From the NCBI GenBank assembly GCA_026545225.1, contig CM048845.1:54288033-54352032 (forward strand): 64,000 nucleotides of DNA, given 5' to 3'. Shown piece by piece: positions 11,822 through 24,250 of the stretch (within the stretch, counting starts at the first letter, position 1; each line of letters begins with the position of its first letter). Source of the stretch: Cornus controversa (taxonomy: Eukaryota > Streptophyta > Magnoliopsida > Cornales > Cornaceae). The notes beneath the pieces were generated by a model. The model saw only the letters and a program-made list of their open reading frames with translations. It did not search any database and was not told the origin of the DNA. The position numbers were made by a program, and so were the translations under genes.

Positions 11822-13045
11822 ATGTAAGTTCTACGGTGCGAAAATGGTTCAGTTAATTTAGAGTGAGATGCTAATTCTTAGACCTAGAGGGGAGTAAATA
11901 GGTCTACTTGTCCAATTTTTATGATTGATTAATTACCCACAATAATTGATAATTAAGCATCCAAACCAATTACAAAATAAATAAAGCATGTAATGAAAAA
12001 GTTAGAGATGACACCCAAAATTTTATATGGAAACCCTAGGAAGGGAAAAACCACGGGGGTGAGGCAAAATATCCCAGAGAAACCAATCCACTATCTCGAA
12101 GCAAAGTACAACAGACTCTGTCCTAGACTTACACCCGCTCCACTCTAATAAAAACTTGATGCAGAATGCCTTAGGCTTACTATTACAACTCTTGGCCCAA
12201 TTGCTGCATACTCCTGGCTAACGTCACAATTTTTTCAGAAGGGTAGTTGAAATAACAAAAATACTTGCAAGTATTTTGTTCCCTTTGTAGTAATCGTTTC
12301 TCTTCCTCTTTAGAAAAAATCTTTGTAGTTTCAAGGAACCACCTCTACTGCTCTTGATCAAATTGTGTAGCTTGATGATATCTTGTAAATTCTATTGATC
12401 AAATGAATAAGAACATCATAACTTAAACACTCCATGTGTGTGTACTCTAAAAATTAAAATCAATGAAGATTTTCTCTCATAAATCTATTTTTTAGCTCCA
12501 AAGATATATTTCTATCTCTAACAATTAAATCATTGAATTTCACCTTTAGATTGAAGCATAAAGAGATATTTATATGGTTTAGAGTCCTTAGTATAGATGA
12601 AAAACAAGTTTAAAACATCTAAGGAAAGTTTTAGAGAACTATGGGTTGACTAGGAAAGCATTTCAGAAGAAAAAGAAAATTTCTGCACGCATAAGCTAAA
12701 TCGAACCAGTCCTGATTTTTAGGGACCTGTGGTACTTTTGTAAACTTGTAGAATTTCCAAAATCCTGACAAAAGTGAGACCGGTCCAAATAATTGGGGAC
12801 CGGTGGGACTTTGCAGATTCCCATTTTTTAAGTTTAGCACATTTTTCTAAGTCCTAAGCCCATAAAACTTCAAAACGTTGTTTCCTCACTCACATACCTA
12901 TACTAAGTGATGTCCTCATCAAATTTATAGTATTGAGACACCTTCCATTCAGCTCCGAAGATCGCAACACAAGATCAAACAAATACTACAACATGATCAA
13001 CAAGTTTTGACATCGAAATTAGCCAATTACAATTAATATCTCACA
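11822..13045 (-). mobile_element. Copia 5' LTR, element 1 (1224 bp)
   Basis: On the minus strand the LTR starts TGTGAGATATTAATTG at 13045 and ends ...GAACTTACA at 11822, followed at once by the primer-binding site TTTGGTATCAGAGC (about 11808-11821). It is homologous along its length to 13793-14880. Near its 3' end it carries ACCTATTTACTCCCCTC, like the C-rich end seen in other copia LTRs. It sits directly against the broken gag of element 2, as expected if element 1 inserted there. Confidence 0.85.
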
Positions 13046-13792
13046 AATTTATCAAAATTTTATTTCAATTTCTATTTCTTCTTTTCAATTTCTTCCATCT
13101 CATTAAGCAAAACTCTTGAAGTATCTAAGGTCTCACTCCTTTTCAGTTTAATTTTTCTCTTCTGACACTTATACTTGATGTGACCTCTTTCTCCACAAAA
13201 ATGGCATGTTGGAGCTAGTTTTAGAGCATGAGTAATAATAGAAGGCCTAGTTTCAACTTTCACAAAAATATATTTTGATTTTATAAGTGACAAATTCTTT
13301 GAAACTAAAACTAATTTTTCTTTATTACTTGAGTTTTTAGAAAAATTCAACTTATCAAATTTGCAAGTGTTAGAGTTAAATTTCTGGAATGACTGATTAG
13401 ATTTAACAAGTTCACTATTCAAGTTATCAATCTTATGCTCAAGTGAATTATTAAACCTTTTAATCTTTTTAACTTCCTGTTCCATAAATTCAACTTTACC
13501 AAAAAAAATTCATCTTATCATGTCTAAGTTCCTCTAAATTTTTATTGGTGACAGAAACTTCCAATTTATAAATACCTCTATCAAGTTCAGCAAGTGTCAA
13601 TTTCTCCAATAATTTTTCATAATCCCTTTTCAACTTAGAGCACTTAAGATGCATACTAGTTTTAGAATCAAAAAATTGAGGTAAAACAATATCATCATCA
13701 GAAGATATAATATGAGAGAAATCCTTGAATTCACAACTAAATTAATTAAATAAAATCTAACTTAGGATTGAGCAACCCACTTTGATACCTAA
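13046..13792 (-). pseudogene. Ty1/copia gag, element 2 (minus strand), broken
   Basis: A second copy of the same gag. The normal start codon is lost (ATT in place of ATG near 13715) and a frameshift occurs near 13500. The CCHC knuckle is better kept than in element 1: CHFCGERGHIKYKC at about 13160-13205. The coiled-coil half is seen at 13400-13690. Gag stops at 13046, where the LTR of element 1 begins. Confidence 0.82.
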
Positions 13793-14880
13793 TGTGAGTT
13801 ATGCAGTACGGAAATGGTTCAGTTAATTTAGAGTGAGATGCTAATCCTTAGACCTAGAGGGGTGTTAATAGGTCTTCTTGCCTAATTTTTATGATTTATT
13901 AAGCATCTAAACCAATCACAAAATAAATAAAGCGAGTAATTTTAGAGATGACACAAGGAAGAGAAAAATCACGGGGGTGAGGCAGAAAACCTGGCTAACA
14001 TCAAAACCCTCTCAAAAGGGTAGCTGAAAGAACACAAACACCCGATAAGTATTTTGTTCACTTCATAGTGATCGTTTCTCCTCCTCTTCAGATTAAATCA
14101 AGTAGTATCAAGGAACTACCTCTACTGCTCTGATCAAACTATATAGACCGATGATGTCTTTGAGAATTCAGTTGATTAGACTATGAAGAGCATCGTAACT
14201 TAAACACTCTATGTGTGTGTGCTCTCAAAAATATAAACAGTTAAATCAAATTCTCTGTTGAAAAATATCTTAATGTTTTCTCTTTCTAGAATATAAATTT
14301 TTGTTCAGTTGAAAGCTTAATGAGAGAGAAGTCATATGAGGTTTTTATAGAGATTAGAAACCATAGTTTTATTTAGCCCAGTTCAGGCTGTACTTCAACT
14401 GGTCCAGTCCTATAGCAAACTCATTTTGAGTTACTAAGACCTCTTGGACCAGTCTGGCCTTGACTTGGACCGGTCCAACTGTGTTGATGCTTAATTTTGA
14501 GATCCTTAGAACCCTTAGACGGGTCCGGGAAAGACTTGGACCGGTTTAACATTGAAAATATAAAAATGTGACTTTAAAACTCTATTTTTCAAGACTGGAA
14601 AACATATTTTAAAAACCTATGTGTCCTCACCAACTTACCTAGACTAAATGATGCTCAAATCATGATCATCGACGTCCATGCTCACTTGTAGTCACTTGAA
14701 TGCTTCAATCAACCAAAGTCTTTGTTGAGGCTCTCTCTAGATGATGCATTGATGAATAACACACTCCAAGCTCTCAGTCTTCAACTCATGATCGATTATA
14801 AGAATATAAATGAAGGTTTACAACTCGTTCAAAGATAGTTTTGACACCGAATATTGCTAATTACAAATTTATACCTCACA
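13793..14880 (-). mobile_element. Copia 5' LTR, element 2 (1088 bp)
   Basis: On the minus strand it starts TGTGAGGTATAAATTTG at 14880 and ends ...CATAACTCACA at 13793. The primer-binding site region that follows is degenerate (TAGGTATCAAAGTGG-like). It is shorter than and diverged from the LTR at 11822-13045, with deletions, for example around 13980, which suggests it is the older copy. Confidence 0.83.
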
Positions 14881-15689
14881 ATTAAACTGTCCAATTATCA
14901 TCTCCCATGCCTATTATTTTGGGATGCCATTGACAATGTATATATATGATTCTTTTTTCCTGCTTTACCAAATGGACTATCTCATGATACATGATTATGT
15001 TCAAGTTGATGTCATAGGTTTTACATGGGTATATATGTGATTATTCTGCCTATTATGTTGATTAAATCTGCTTATTTGGTATTATATGATGCATGCATGG
15101 GTGTAAGGGTTTTGGGCTGATTTGATCTTGAGAAAACATACTAATTGTCTCAAGTTTTTAGTAAATTTCATGAATAAAAATCTTCTAACTATCTGAATAT
15201 ATTTCGCTTTTATATATTTGTCTGAAATTTGCTACCTATGATCTTTATTATATTAGCATGATGTATCATGACATATAGATTTCATGTGAATCTATTTTGC
15301 TGGGAACTACAAAATGCAAGTATGCGACCATATGATGTTTTTACGTGGTATATTGAAGTTGCCTATGAGGCATAGATTCTATTGCATCCATGGAATTTGA
15401 ATACCATCTAGTTTATTTGTAGCATTTTTATCTATTTTGGGTGAAATTCATGTTAGCTAGCTATTTATGAGATGGATGGTCAGCATGTTCTCTTATCATT
15501 ATTTTGGGTTTGTTAGCCTCTACTTGCATTTTGAGATTATTATGTGTGCCTAATGAGGCCATTTTACTTGCATCTTCATGCTACGTGTATAAAACCCTCT
15601 TAAGGTCTTTAGTTAGTATCTATCCTACTAGATCGTATGATAATTACCAAAATTTGTACATTTAGGCCCTCGATCGTGCGTATGATAGT
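14881..15689. other. Unassigned AT-rich noncoding stretch
   Basis: No open frame, repeat terminus or known motif could be recognised. It is AT-rich with scattered TATGATG words and may belong to the LTR-like block that follows. Confidence 0.5.
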
Positions 15690-16960
15690 ACCTTAGTAAT
15701 GTGTTTTTATGTCTTTTTAGTTTTAATTTATTTTAATCTTGATTTGCAGTTACTTGGAACAAATAAGGCTAAATCTAGTGTTTTAAAGAGGTACAAGTAC
15801 TTTAAAGAAGTCCAGAAGTGTTGTAGTAGAGAAGTGGATCAGAATGTACAAGGAGCGCTTTGTTCGATCGATCCAACAGAGGCCTGATCGAACCCTTGGC
15901 TCGATCGATCGAGTCATGCTTGCTATGATAAAAACTACATCTGAATCTATTTTAACATGAAGCCAATGGGAGCACTCGATGGGGCGTGTGATTTGAAGTC
16001 TTGGGACTAAGTATAAATAGAGAAATGATAGCCATTTGAAGGGAGCTTGCACTTGCAAGACTCAAGCTCTCTCTTTTCTCTTTCTCTCTCTAAAACCACC
16101 ATTGAAGAACCTTGGGCTACACTATAAAGAGGTAAATCCAAGTAGAGATAATCATCTTCTCATTCTCCGTGGTTAGCTAGGCCTACACTTTGGGTTTGAT
16201 GAAGTCGTAAGTCCAAGTAATTGTGTTATTTACATTCTATTGGGAATTTCTATTATTTGATCTATAAATCATACAAGCTATTGTAGATCTTTGGTTGTAC
16301 GAAGGAATTGAATTGTAATTGCTATATTAATCTTCAATTAATCTTTATCTTGTTTTAGATTTGATTAATTGTTGATTGATCTCATGTACGATTGCTTTTT
16401 GTAATTGTGATGGTGATGCTTGCATGATAGTTTTATTTGGATGTAATTGTGGATTACTTTGATAATTCATGCTCATGTGAAATGTGTTGTTCTTCAAATT
16501 AGTGTAGAAGTAGGTACGTAGACAATGCATGCTAAGCTAAGATGAATTATATAACATTTCTCTTGATCATTAGTGTGTGCTTGTTGCCATACTCCTTTAT
16601 ATGCTCAATGAATTGATTTTCCCGAATTGGTCATAGGTGTTGCATGTTATAAGGGCTTAGGGTGGATTAAAAAATTCTAAGTTTCTCTTTCCATTTCATT
16701 TGTATCTTGTGTTGCTACACTCTTTACATAAACTTATTATTTGGTTTTAATTGGATAATTTAGGAACCAATCTCAAATCAACTTTTCCTTCTAATCAATT
16801 AGGTATTAATTCTAAATTCAATCAGGCCTTGATCCTAGTGGACAATACCTCTACTACTACGCTACATGATCCATTCTATTGCGGGTAGTGGCTAGTTAGA
16901 GGTTTACAAATTTTAGAGTTAAAATAGCAAACATCAACGTATCGCCCCACCACATCTTAG
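15690..16960 (+). mobile_element. Candidate gypsy (Athila/Tat-like) LTR 3' portion
   Basis: A TATA box, GTATAAATAG, is at 16011-16020. A CT-rich leader (16065-16095) and a long AT-rich region follow. Near 16830-16900 is the passage about a 'GGACAATACCTCTACTACTA' tract and GCGGGTAGTGG, of the kind found near the 3' end of Athila/Tat LTRs. The palindromic CGATCGATCGAGT words at about 15865-15915 also fit such LTRs. Neither LTR end nor a clear primer-binding site could be fixed, so the call is tentative. Small open frames here (for example 15783-16058) show no recognisable domain. Confidence 0.4.
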
Positions 16961-18569
16961 TTTCAGGTTCCCATTTGATGATTTAGAGTTTTCGGGAGGT
17001 CACTAAAGGATCATTGGTAATGGGAAGCTTGTGCTTTTATTTTTCTCTATTGGGTTACTATTATGTAGTAATTGAATTTGTATATTTAATTGTGCCTATT
17101 GAGATCATTGTCTTTTTAGGTGGTTGAATCTGTTGATACCCAAAAGTGGCGTGGCACGAGCCTGCCACTTTGGTATTGATATGAGTAAGAAATCAGTATA
17201 TATATAGAAAGAGAAATAGATTAACCAAGAGATATTAATGGAATTGGACTCTATCAAAAATCGATGGTTGTCAGCCAACTTTTTGACAGGCTGTGCAAGA
17301 ATCGAACTCAACCAACTTTAAAAGATAAATGGAAGAATGTGATCAGCCAATGTAATATGGCTGGCATGGAATAAAAACTACCTCAGTGGTGGTTCAAAAT
17401 AAATGAAGTACATGTTATTTTGAAGTCCTGTTGTTTGTCATTCCCTTACAAGTCCTAGTTCGATCAACCATGGTTATGAAAGGTTCCTTCTAATATAATT
17501 TTAAATTTCAAATGTTATTTCTATTGCAATTCTTGTAGAAAGTCCTCTTCGTTGAGGTAAGAAAAAAGAACCTTTTGGGATTTTGATATTTTCTCTCCCT
17601 AAAACAATCCAGTCGATTTAGTACAAGTTGATTTAAATCGGCTAGTCCAGCCAATTTATTGATCTAACAGAATCATAGGACTTTGTAATTTTATTAATTA
17701 TAGATTATGAACTTGAGGAAATGACATAGTTGTACAACATTATTGTGTAAATAAATATTTTTGTAGAAATTTTATGAAATGAGGTCAGCTTAGGAATTGC
17801 TTCTAAAATTATTATCTTGAGGTTCATGATTTAAAAGGTTTCGTGCCAGAATTAGATTCGAGAAATCAGTTCATGACAAAACTAATAACTGAAGAACTAT
17901 AATGATTTTATGAATTATCTAATAATAGTATATTATTTATTTTAGTAGTTTGGGTTGTTTGGGTATTGACATGAATTTTAATCTTCAAATTGAAACTAAA
18001 ATAAGTACTACATTTGTTTTTTTTCTACATACACATATTTATGGTAAATTCTCGGGCATTTATTGTTTTATATTTAAAAAATAAATAAATCTATCATCAT
18101 GACCAAGTATGTCACGAGTCTCAATTCAACGATTAAAAAGGTGGGAACTTAGTGAGAACACGTTTCTTTTACCAAATTTCTAATAACTTTTTTTTCTTCT
18201 TATAATCATTATTTGATTATTGTGTTTTGTGTTTTCAAAGAACTATAAGTAGATAATATACTTCCAACCAAAAATACATCAATTTACCTTGCTTCTCTCT
18301 TTACTGTGACAAGAACTTTATTTGTTTATTTTTTTCGTTGGGTGGTTATTGGAGGCAAGATTCCACTTTGAATGGTAATCTACAATATTAATATATATAA
18401 AAATATTCCTACCCTTTAGAGAAAACATCTAGATTGAAGAAAGTGTTGGGTTGAAAGTGAAGCCAAAAATATATTGGGGATGTCTCTATGATAGAGTAGA
18501 AGTGAAGGAAACTTTATTTTAAAACAATTTGGTTAACAATATAATTTGTCCAATTTGCGGAATGGAGCC
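16961..18569. other. Unassigned AT-rich noncoding stretch
   Basis: I see no domain, tandem repeat or terminal repeat. The longest open frame (17311-17105, minus) has no recognisable motif. It may be the inside of a decayed element. Confidence 0.5.
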
Positions 18570-19044
18570 TATAGACACCCCATTTTGTTGTCCTACACTT
18601 CAAGAAAATTTCTTCTAGGAACATCTGATAGGAGATCTTAATCTTTGATTCCTAGAGCCAACGCTAATGAAGATCCGACTATCACATCTATGAACGGACT
18701 TCACCTTCGTGTTCAGAAAACTTAAAAATCCTATGGTAGAATCAAAGCTGAGTGCGTAATACAACCCCAATCACTCAAGCTAACAAAAGGGAAAAATAAT
18801 CATTTCACATCCTATATGAAAGCATAGACCAATCTAGTCATCCGATCGAAAAATGGACATCGTTGCGACATCCGAAAGGTCCTAAAACCCTAGCGAAGAT
18901 CAAGGGTCAAGCATGTAATGCAAGCCCAAAGCATGGTTAATAGGGTTCCAAAGGAAAGGCAAAATAGTAATTTCACCTTTCTGTGCAAAAATACCAATTT
19001 TTGCAAGCCAAGATGCGGAAACGAAAAAAAGACCTAAGATGCCA

Positions 19045-19340
19045 TTCTAAACTCCTTTCTCATGATTTTGTAAAAATAATTATTTTAAACTCTTTGTTCA
19101 TAATTTTCGTAAAAATCATCATTCTAAATTTATTTTTCATGACTTTCATAAAAATTTTCATTTCCAAATCTATTCTCACAATTTTTCTAAAACTCATCAT
19201 TTTAAACTCCTTTCATTATTTTCGTAAAAACCATCATTCTAAACTCCTTTTCCACATTTTTCATGATTCTTATAAAAATCATCATTTTTTTTATGAAGAA
19301 AAACTCATTTTTTTATAATTTTCGTAAAAATCATCATTTT
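19045..19340. repeat. Diverged tandem array, about 40-bp unit
   Basis: About seven degenerate copies of a unit containing TTTTCGTAAAAATCATCATT, each with a hairpin-like TTTTCGTAAAA core. The open frame at 18983-19318 is a by-product of this array. Confidence 0.85.
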
Positions 19341-19354
19341 TATCTCAAAATATT

Positions 19355-19810
19355 GATTTTCATAAAAGTCACCAATATCGAAATCAAAATAACATTATCA
19401 TAAAAACCATTATCTTCATGAAAACACACTTTCCTAAATGTCATTCTTTTTAATTCAAAACACACCTTCCTAAATGTCATTATCTTTAAATCAAAATAAA
19501 CATTCTTAAAGATCATTTTCTTTAAATCAAAACTCACCTTCTTAAAATTCATTTTCTTTAAATCAAAACTCACCTTTTTAAATGTCACTTTCTTAAATCA
19601 AAAGTTACTTTCTAAAATGTCATTTTCTTAAATTCAGAAACACCTTTTAATTGTCATTCTCCTTAAATCAAAACTCACCTTTTAAAAGTCATTTTCTTTA
19701 AATCAAAACTTATCTTCTTAAAAGACATTATCATCGATTCTAAAATACACCTTCTTAAAGATCATTCTTTCTAATTTAAAATACACCTTCTTAAAAGTCA
19801 TTTTTCAAAA
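19355..19810. repeat. Diverged tandem array, about 37-bp unit
   Basis: About a dozen copies of a unit with TTTAAATCAAAACTCACC and CTTAAAA(T/G)TCATTTTC. The regular protein seen on the minus strand at 19588-19340 is a translation of this array, not a gene. Confidence 0.88.
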
Positions 19811-20706
19811 TGCAACCCAAGGCTTCCTAAAGTTATCTTCTTCAAACTCAAGCTCAAATCTTTCTTAAAAGTTCTCTTTCGAATCTCTTGATACATTTTC
19901 AAAACATCTTTCAAATCTAACGTCCTTTTCATATAAAAACAATTTCAAAAATACCCTTTTTCCAAAGATACCTTTTTCTCAAAAGAAGTTCCCTAAATAT
20001 TAGTTAAAATTCAAGGTAAGTCATTAAAGTTAGTTAAAATCCTAGTTTTCATCTAAGCTAGGTAAACCTAATAGGTTGACCCTAGTTTAACCTTAAACCA
20101 ATGTGTTTAGACACAAGCCTCTTAAGCTCATTGTCGCACATGCATTTTTTCTCATATGTGTATTATGATGGATTGGCATGATGGCCTAAAATTGTGCAAG
20201 ATGGGTCTATCATATGAAAAATGGAAGTCACCACCGAATATTGAGGTATGGTGTATTAGGTCACATAGATATGTCTAATTGTGAGCCCATGATTCTTTTC
20301 TTAACCTACGAACTTGATTAATGGATTCAGGGGTTTGGTTATGCATAGGAGAATATATTAGGCACCCCAAAATATTTGTACCCAGTACAGTTACCATGTT
20401 TTATCATATTTCATTCCATTCTATAACGTGATCATGAATTCCTAGGCTACAAGTTGTGTGATGTAGAAAGAGATGAGGGTAAGTGGAGATAATGGAAGAG
20501 ATGTCCTTTTAAACATCTAAGCTTAAAAGGTGATATGACCAAACCTGGATATGTTCCAAGTTGCCTACATATCCCCGACTATGAATAGTGTGTGGGACTT
20601 AGGTCAAACGTAATTCAAATCAAATGAAGATAAAAAAAAAAGTGGAATAAATGTGAAATGTGGGGTGTAGATGTGAAGATGGCAATGTGGAGTGGTGATG
20701 AATCAA

Positions 20707-20986
20707 GTCGAGGATGACTCTTGGAATGTTGAATTTAAGAATCTCCATCTGCAATCAAATGAGTCATCGATGACTCTTGAAATGTTGAGTTTAAATATCT
20801 CTATCTGTAATTGAACGAGTCGTGGATGACTTTTGAAATGTTGATTTTAAGGATCTCCATCCGCAATTGAACGAGTTGTTGATGACTCTTGGAATATTGA
20901 GTTTAAGGATCTCCATCTGCAATTGAATGAGTCGTGGATGACTATTGGAATGTTGAGTTTAAAGATCTCCATCCACCATTGGAATT
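20707..20986. repeat. Tandem array, 56-bp unit, five copies
   Basis: Copies start at 20707, 20763, 20819, 20875 and 20931, exactly 56 bp apart. Each contains GATGACT(C/T)TTG(G/A)AATGTTGA, ATCTCCATC and AATTGAA words. The differences are substitutions only, until the last copy degrades after about 20975. Confidence 0.95.
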
Positions 20987-21479
20987 GAGTGCGTTTGGAT
21001 GGTATGATCTAACCTAGGGTTGCCTAAGTTTCCTACATATCCCAACTACGGTGGGAGTTAGGTCAAGCGTAGTTTGAACCAATGTGTATCTATTAGAAGA
21101 AAATTGAGTTGAATGTGTTTGAATATGTTTGTTGATTTTGAGGAGAAGTGAGTGTGTATGATTTGCTTAAATTTGAAGAAGTATGTGTTTGTGTATGTTT
21201 GTTTGAATTTGAAAAAAAGTGTAAACTAGGGAAAAAAATTTTGAGGAAGAGTGTACTTGTGTATGTTTGTTTGAATTTGAGAAATAGTGTACTTGTTTAT
21301 GTTTGTTTGAATTTGAAAAGAATGTGTTGTGTATGTTTTAAAAAAAATTATATGTTGTGCATGTTTGAGTTCGTATGTTTTGTTTTGTATGAAAATCATA
21401 ACAAATGAGTGGATGAAAAATATCCAATTCGAAGAAATTGATTTTTGAAGATGAGAGTTTTAAGTTGTAAAATTCCCTT

Positions 21480-21874
21480 TTCTAAGTAAATGAAGTTATG
21501 AGAAGAAAGTGGAGATTTTGGAATGAAAATGTCAATGTTGAGTTGAAAAGTGTGTTTTTTAAATAAAATATATTTTTGAGTTAAAAATAGAGTTTTGGAA
21601 TGAAAATGTTAATTTTGGAATGAAAATGTCAATTTTGGATTGAAATATGGTTTGTAGATTAAAATGTATTTTTGAGTTGATAATTGAGTTTTTGATGAAA
21701 ATGTCAATTTTGGAATGAAAATGGCAATTTCGGATTGAAAATATAATTATTTTTTGGATGAAAATGTATTTTTGAGTTGAAAATTAAGCTTGGGGATGAA
21801 AATATCAATTTTAGATTTAAAATATGATTTTTGAATAAAAATGTATTTTTGAGTTAAAAATTGAGGATTAGGAT
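21480..21874. repeat. GGAATGAAAATGTCAATTTT array, left part
   Basis: Degenerate units of about 50-90 bp containing TTTGGAATGAAAATGTCAAT and a TTGAGTTGAAAAT word. The array stops at 21874 at the copia LTR and continues at 26703. Confidence 0.85.
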
Positions 21875-22270
21875 TGTTGTGAAAAACTATTGTGAACCAA
21901 GGACAATCACAAAATACGACACAAAACGAAATAATCACAACACACAGAACACAAGAATTTACGTGGTTCGATGATGTGCCTACGTCCACGGTGAAGATCT
22001 GGTGAAAGATTTCACTATGCAAAAATCAGGAGATTACAAGTTTCAACCCCAAACCCTAACTCTCGCCCTCTCACTCTCTTTCTACATTTTCAGTATTTTC
22101 TCTCGTTCCCCACTACAAACCCTTAGATGCCCTTATATATCGGGCTACAAGAGAGTCCTAATCTAGGTCCAAAATTTGCAAGCGAAAAACTGGTCATAAA
22201 ACCCATTTTTTGGATCAACCAGATCTCAACACGACCTTTGCCGAGACAAAATTCGGGCCACAACATAACA
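21875..22270 (-). repeat. 3' LTR of Tork/TNT1-like copia element
   Basis: On the minus strand it starts TGTTATGTTGTGGCCC at 22270, right after the polypurine tract AAGGTGGGGATT (22271-22282), and ends ...TTTTTCACAACA at 21875. It is 396 bp long. It matches the LTR at 26328-26702, with a few short length differences including about 17 bp near 22195-22215. Confidence 0.93.
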
Positions 22271-22351
22271 AATCCCCACCTTGGCTTGAATTTCACCAAG
22301 CTTCGCAATTCCAGCTACTCCTTTTGCCTCCTTAGTATGCCCCTATGGGCC

Positions 22352-22860
22352 TCAGCAACTGTAAACACCAATCAAGCCTAAACAATGTTTCAACTTGATA
22401 GTAGGAATGACCTTAGTCATTATATCTGTCGGATTGTCTGCTGTCCCAATCTTCTTCACTGCAATAGCACCTTGTGCAATCACATCTCTGATGAAGTGCA
22501 ACCTAACACCAATGAGCTTGGTCCTCTCATGGAACATCTAATTTTTAGTTAGATGTATAGCACTCTGGCTGTCGCAAAATACAGTCAAATCATCCTACTA
22601 CAAGCCCATATCACTAACCAAGCCTCTAAGCCATATAGCTTCCTTCACTGCCTCTAATGTAGTCATATACGCAGTCTTTGTAGTAGACAATACAACTGTA
22701 GACTGCAAAGTCGCCTTCCAACTGATCACACTCCCACAAAGAGTAAAGATATACCCTGTCAAGGACCTCCTCCTATCAAGATCTCCAGAATAATCTGAAT
22801 CAACATATCCAACAACACTCCCAAACATGTTATTGCCTCTGTCATAGACTAATTCAACAT
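22352..22860 (-). pseudogene. Copia RNase H domain
   Basis: RNase H of the Tork/TNT1-like element. GYVDSDYSGDLD (first catalytic Asp region) is at about 22780-22815, followed by SLTGYIF, SWKATLQS and EAIWLRGL. The last part reads HFIRDVI and NPTDIMTKVIP, and ends at a stop at 22352 before the polypurine tract. Two separate frames are used, so a frameshift lies near 22540-22600. Confidence 0.9.
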
Positions 22861-24250
22861 CTACAGTGCCTCACAAATACAGCAATATCCATTTCTCAAC
22901 CTGCCAATGAACCTTCCCGGGTTTACCATATATCTGCTCACTACACCAATTACATGTAAAATGTCTGGCCTAGTACACACCATAACATACATGATACTGC
23001 CAACTGCACTAGCATAAGGAACACGTGACATGTGCTCCACCTCCTCCTCAATCAGTGGTGATAATATTGCCAAAATTTTGAAGTGGGCTGCCAATGGAGT
23101 ACTACATGCTTTGATGCTTGCATACCAAAAAGTTTCAGCACCTTCTCAATGTATTTCTTTTGTGACAAATATAATCTGTCCGCTCCTTTGTCTTTTTAGA
23201 TCTCCATTCCCAAAATTGTCTTCGCGGCACCTAGATCCTTCATCTCAAATTCACCACTAAGCTGAGCCTTCAACATGTTGATTTCTGACATATTCTACAA
23301 GCTATCAACATATCATCAACATAGAGCAACAAGTACAAATACGAACCATTTGAGAGCCTCCTGTGATACACACAACTGTCGAACTCACTCCTACAAAAAC
23401 CACTCACAACCATAAAGGTGTCGAATTGCTTGTACCACTGTTTAGGAGACTATTTCAACCCATACAAGGACTTCTTCAGTAGGCAAACATATTCTTCCTT
23501 TCCCAAAATCTCAAACCCCTCAGGCTGATGCATGTAAATATGCTCTTCCAACTCTCTATGCAAGAATGCAGTCTTAACATCAAGTTGTTCAAGCTCTAAG
23601 TCATACAAAGCAACAATAGCAAGTAAACTTGAATTGAGCTATGTTTCACAACAGGAGAGAAAACTTCATTGAAGTCCACCCCTTCCCTCTATACATAGTC
23701 TTTCACCACCAAGTGTGCCTTAAACCTCACATCTTCCACTCCTAGAGTTCATTCCTTCTTCTTGAAGACCTATTTATAGCCCACAATCTTTTGGCCCTTA
23801 AGCTTCATAACTAGCTCCCAAGTCTAGTTCTTATAAGAGACTCAATTTCCTTACTCATAGCAACAGACCATTGTGTTGACTCTCCACCCGTGATGGCCTC
23901 ATGATAAGAACACAATACCTACTCATTAATACTCTCTACCACACTAAGTGCATAAGCAACCAAATCAGCATGTGAAAAGCCATACTTTTGAGGTGGCTTA
24001 ATCTCCATCCTCGGTCTGTCTCTGGCCACACTATACCACTGCAACTGTGCATCTTCTTCTTTATCCTGAAACTACACCTACTCATCATTCGACTGATCAA
24101 GAACACTCTCTAACTGAACCTCTGATAGCTCCACCAGCTTATCGACACCTTGAGCTCTAGCTGAATCAACTACCTCCTTTTGTGGAGTAAGCATCATAGA
24201 CTCATGAAAGGTCACATATCTGCTAACAAGTAATTTCTTTCCTGAAACAT
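22861..24250 (-). pseudogene. Copia reverse transcriptase
   Basis: RT of the Tork/TNT1-like element with stops and frameshifts. Readable blocks are [10 protein letters not shown] at about 23580, LYGLK near 23450, the catalytic YVDDMLIA at about 23300-23325, and the conserved C-terminal passage ending SAVGSIMYVMVCTRPDI at 22975-23030. RT copies the element RNA into DNA. The damage makes this copy inactive on its own. Confidence 0.9.

Noticed and set aside
14881..15689. Possible Helitron or DNA transposon
   Set aside because: I could not find a CTRR hairpin end, inverted repeats or transposase motifs.
18983..19588. Regular repetitive proteins on both strands
   Set aside because: They are direct translations of the 40-bp and 37-bp tandem arrays. 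Period and composition follow the DNA repeats.
20707..20986. CRISPR-like array
   Set aside because: Units are contiguous 56-bp repeats without unique spacers, in a plant nuclear context without cas genes.
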